Part shown: one piece after another, positions 6,696 to 8,251 of the stretch
Layout of the letters: every line of letters starts with the position of its first letter
How positions within the stretch are numbered: position 1 is the stretch's first letter
From: Candidatus Aegiribacteria sp.
GTDB lineage: Bacteria; Fermentibacterota; Fermentibacteria; Fermentibacterales; JCC-6
Direction: 5' to 3'
Assembly: GCA_030600975.1 (NCBI GenBank)
Contig: JAUVUL010000050.1
Location: 1-8,251 of the forward strand
DNA length: 8,251 nt
Made by a program: the position numbers and the translations under genes
The notes under the pieces: model-generated
What the model was told of the DNA's origin: nothing
The model's database searches: none
What the model saw: the letters and a program-made list of their open reading frames with translations, nothing else

Positions 6696-7897
6696 TTCCA
6701 CCACCTGTCCTGCGGAATCAGTCTTTCGACATCATTCTCTTCGCAGGCCTCCTTTATCCTTTCGTAGAAACCCTCCATTTTCCTGAAGACATCCATCCAG
6801 CTGTGCCGCGCAACGGCATATTTTCTAAGGTATTCGGAGGTTTCCGATCCTGATATCCCTGCTGCCCGAGAAACTGAACCGGCCAGACTGAAAGGATTGC
6901 CAGGCTCAAAGGGAGGGAGAAGGCCCAGTGAGGCCGCTATTTCTCCTGATGCTTCAGCATCGGGAAGGAGAGGAACAGTACCGGACGCAATGGCCTCAAG
7001 GGCTGCAAGTCCGAATGTCTCGTACTGGCCCAGGGTCAGGAATATATCAGCGGATGCAATTGCTTCCGCGACAGCATCTCTGCCCCTCAGATAGGGCAGG
7101 CGATTGACTTCAGGGTACTCTTTAATGAAATCCTTCACGAGGTTTTCGTGGGGACCGCGCCCTCCTATGACAAGCTTAATCCTGCCCGGGTCTCTGAAAA
7201 GCGGATAGGCCTTCATCAGAAGATCAAGTCCCTTCTCCCAGTGAAGCCTTGCCAGATACAGGACGAGTATGCTCCCGTCGGATGCGCCCACTTCCCTTCG
7301 GAACCTGCTGGAAAAAGCAGACGGTGAAAACCTTTCCGTATCAACGCCCAGAGGTGTATGGAATAGTCTTCTTGCTCCGGCATCGTACAGCTTCTCAAGC
7401 ATGCATTCGGAAGCGGCGAAGACCGCCGTCATGCGGCTGTAGTACCTGCTGACATGGTTTCTGGCAATCTGCTGAAGTCGCTCGGCAATTACCTGGGGAA
7501 ATATCTTTCCGGCGAAGGGGCCTACGTAACTGTCGGGAAAATCCGAATGGTAAAAGCCTACCGTTGGAACCCGGGAAGCCCCCATAGCCCTGATCGTAAG
7601 GGCAGGTAGCAGGTAGGGGCTTCCTATCTCAATAATGTCAGGCCTGTAATCGAGAAAGACGGAATTCAGACCCCCGCTGTCTACGATCATGCGGTATCCT
7701 GATTTGAACAGAGGTATCGATCTGAGCGAGTAGATCCTTGCGCTTCCCCTGAAAGTCAGGCTGTCATCCTTCCCGGGAATAACCAGAGCGGCGGTATGAC
7801 GGGGATGTTCGGAGAAATAGTCAAGTTTCCTGTTATGATAAACCCGTATTCCTCCACCGGCTGCGGAATACAGACTGTTCACATCACAGATTCGCAT
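6692..7897 (-). CDS. GT4 family (group 1) glycosyltransferase
   Basis: A 401-residue retaining GT-B fold glycosyltransferase, probably using a nucleotide-sugar to build a surface glycan or glycolipid. The N-terminal half has the Gly-rich acceptor-side loop (Ala-Gly-Gly-Gly at 13-16 in LYSAAGGGIRVYH), DIIEIGSPY (87-95) and GFYHSDFP with His117. The hinge carries TPLGVDTERFSP (181-192). The C-terminal donor domain has LYLARLHWEKGLD with Arg217 and Lys222, the pair that usually holds the donor phosphates. IGGRGP follows at 244-249, and then the EX7E motif Glu293-TFGLAAL-Glu301. The family match is firm; donor and acceptor cannot be read from sequence. The gene starts 6 bases after the metG stop with only a weak AAGG close to the ATG, and its stop overlaps the deacetylase start, so the pair is almost certainly co-expressed. 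The acceptor may later be deacetylated by that neighbour. Confidence 0.92.
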   Translation of the reverse strand: MRICDVNSLYSAAGGGIRVYHNRKLDYFSEHPRHTAALVIPGKDDSLTFRGSARIYSLRSIPLFKSGYRMIVDSGGLNSVFLDYRPDIIEIGSPYLLPALTIRAMGASRVPTVGFYHSDFPDSYVGPFAGKIFPQVIAERLQQIARNHVSRYYSRMTAVFAASECMLEKLYDAGARRLFHTPLGVDTERFSPSAFSSRFRREVGASDGSILVLYLARLHWEKGLDLLMKAYPLFRDPGRIKLVIGGRGPHENLVKDFIKEYPEVNRLPYLRGRDAVAEAIASADIFLTLGQYETFGLAALEAIASGTVPLLPDAEASGEIAASLGLLPPFEPGNPFSLAGSVSRAAGISGSETSEYLRKYAVARHSWMDVFRKMEGFYERIKEACEENDVERLIPQDRWWK

Positions 7898-7903
7898 CAG
7901 CCT

Positions 7904-8251
7904 TTAATGTATGCCATCACCCGGGCAGGCATCGCTTCCAGGCTGAAGGAGGTACACGCCACCGTTTCCATCATCGGATGCCAGAACCATTCCGTTGCTT
8001 TTTACGCCCATTATCTTAACCGGCTGAAGATTGACCAGAACTACTATCTTCCTGTCGATCAGTTCTTTCTTTGAATAGAACGGCTTCATCCCGGCAACCA
8101 GCTGACGAGTATGATCACCCATATCTACCATGAGCCTGAACAACAGGTCAGCACCCTCTATGTCATCGACCTCTTTTACAATACCTACTCTCATGTCAAT
8201 TTTCATGAAATCATCGTAGGATACCGTTTCTTTGATCGCAGGTTTTTCAGC
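7904..8251 (-). CDS. metG: Methionyl-tRNA synthetase, C-terminal tRNA-binding (OB-fold) domain, 5'-truncated by window edge
   Basis: The last 115 residues of a protein running off the right edge. The sequence is the OB-fold tRNA-binding domain found at the C-terminus of many bacterial MetRS enzymes and in Trbp111/CsaA-like proteins. It shows VSYDDFMKIDMRVG at the start, ADLLFRLMVDMG in the middle, and VVLVNLQPVKIMGVKSNGMV, the family's NLkP...G..S.GM block. The ATG at 8206 is not the true start: the frame stays open to 8251, the residues before it (YDDF) belong to the conserved first strand, and no ribosome binding site precedes it. The upstream stretch AEKPAIKETV looks like the linker joining this domain to a full MetRS that charges tRNA-Met in the cytoplasm. 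A separate beta-subunit gene with a start just outside the window cannot be excluded. The glycosyltransferase follows after 6 bases. Confidence 0.88.
   Translation of the reverse strand, partial: AEKPAIKETVSYDDFMKIDMRVGIVKEVDDIEGADLLFRLMVDMGDHTRQLVAGMKPFYSKKELIDRKIVVLVNLQPVKIMGVKSNGMVLASDDGNGGVYLLQPGSDACPGDGIH

Noticed and set aside
6702..6704. GTG at 6704 as the start of the deacetylase-like gene
   Set aside because: It overlaps the AGGTGG that serves the ATG at 6695, and only the ATG gives the usual ATGA overlap.
7904..8206. A stand-alone 100-residue tRNA-binding protein starting at the ATG at 8206
   Set aside because: The frame is open to the window edge, the residues before the ATG are part of the conserved domain start, and there is no ribosome binding site.

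Overview
The window looks like a chromosomal segment from an uncultured bacterium of the FCB (Fibrobacteres-Chlorobi-Bacteroidetes) assemblage or a neighbouring candidate phylum. The main support is a C25-like secreted protein ending in what resembles a type IX secretion (T9SS type A) sorting tail, together with an archaeal-type split methylmalonyl-CoA mutase and an outer-membrane-type lipoprotein foldase. Good Shine-Dalgarno sequences before several genes argue against a typical Bacteroidetes genome, where they are rare. A Fermentibacteria-like lineage would fit, but this is a guess from gene style, not a placement.

Layout. On the + strand, bases 1-1277 hold the 3' part of the catalytic subunit of methylmalonyl-CoA mutase (its start lies outside the window). 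After 53 bases comes a complete 533-residue lipoprotein (1331-2932) resembling SurA/PrsA peptidyl-prolyl isomerases. A strong stem-loop (2941-2969) lies in the 42 bases between this gene and the convergent minus-strand block.

On the minus strand, read from the right edge, the order is: the C-terminal tRNA-binding domain of methionyl-tRNA synthetase (8251-7904, start outside the window); a GT4 glycosyltransferase 6 bases later (7897-6692); and a DUF2334 polysaccharide-deacetylase-like protein joined to it by an ATGA overlap (6695-5952). Then comes a 126-base gap with a TATAAT promoter candidate. After that follow a YugP-type zinc metallopeptidase (5825-5136), an M50 intramembrane metalloprotease joined by a TAATG overlap (5136-4507), and, 32 bases on, the C25-like cysteine peptidase with the sorting tail (4474-2975).

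How the genes may work together. The metG-GT4-deacetylase block pairs translation with a probable cell-surface glycan or glycolipid step. The second minus-strand block groups three peptidase-like proteins: two membrane zinc enzymes and one exported cysteine-peptidase homologue. With the foldase lipoprotein opposite, this half of the window has an envelope and protein-export theme. The mutase stands apart and serves propionate/succinate carbon flow.

No tRNA, rRNA, CRISPR array, insertion sequence, integrase or phage gene was seen, and no gap exceeds 300 bases. I do not see a clearly new multi-gene system; the three-peptidase unit and the glycosyltransferase-deacetylase pair are the best candidates for a closer look.
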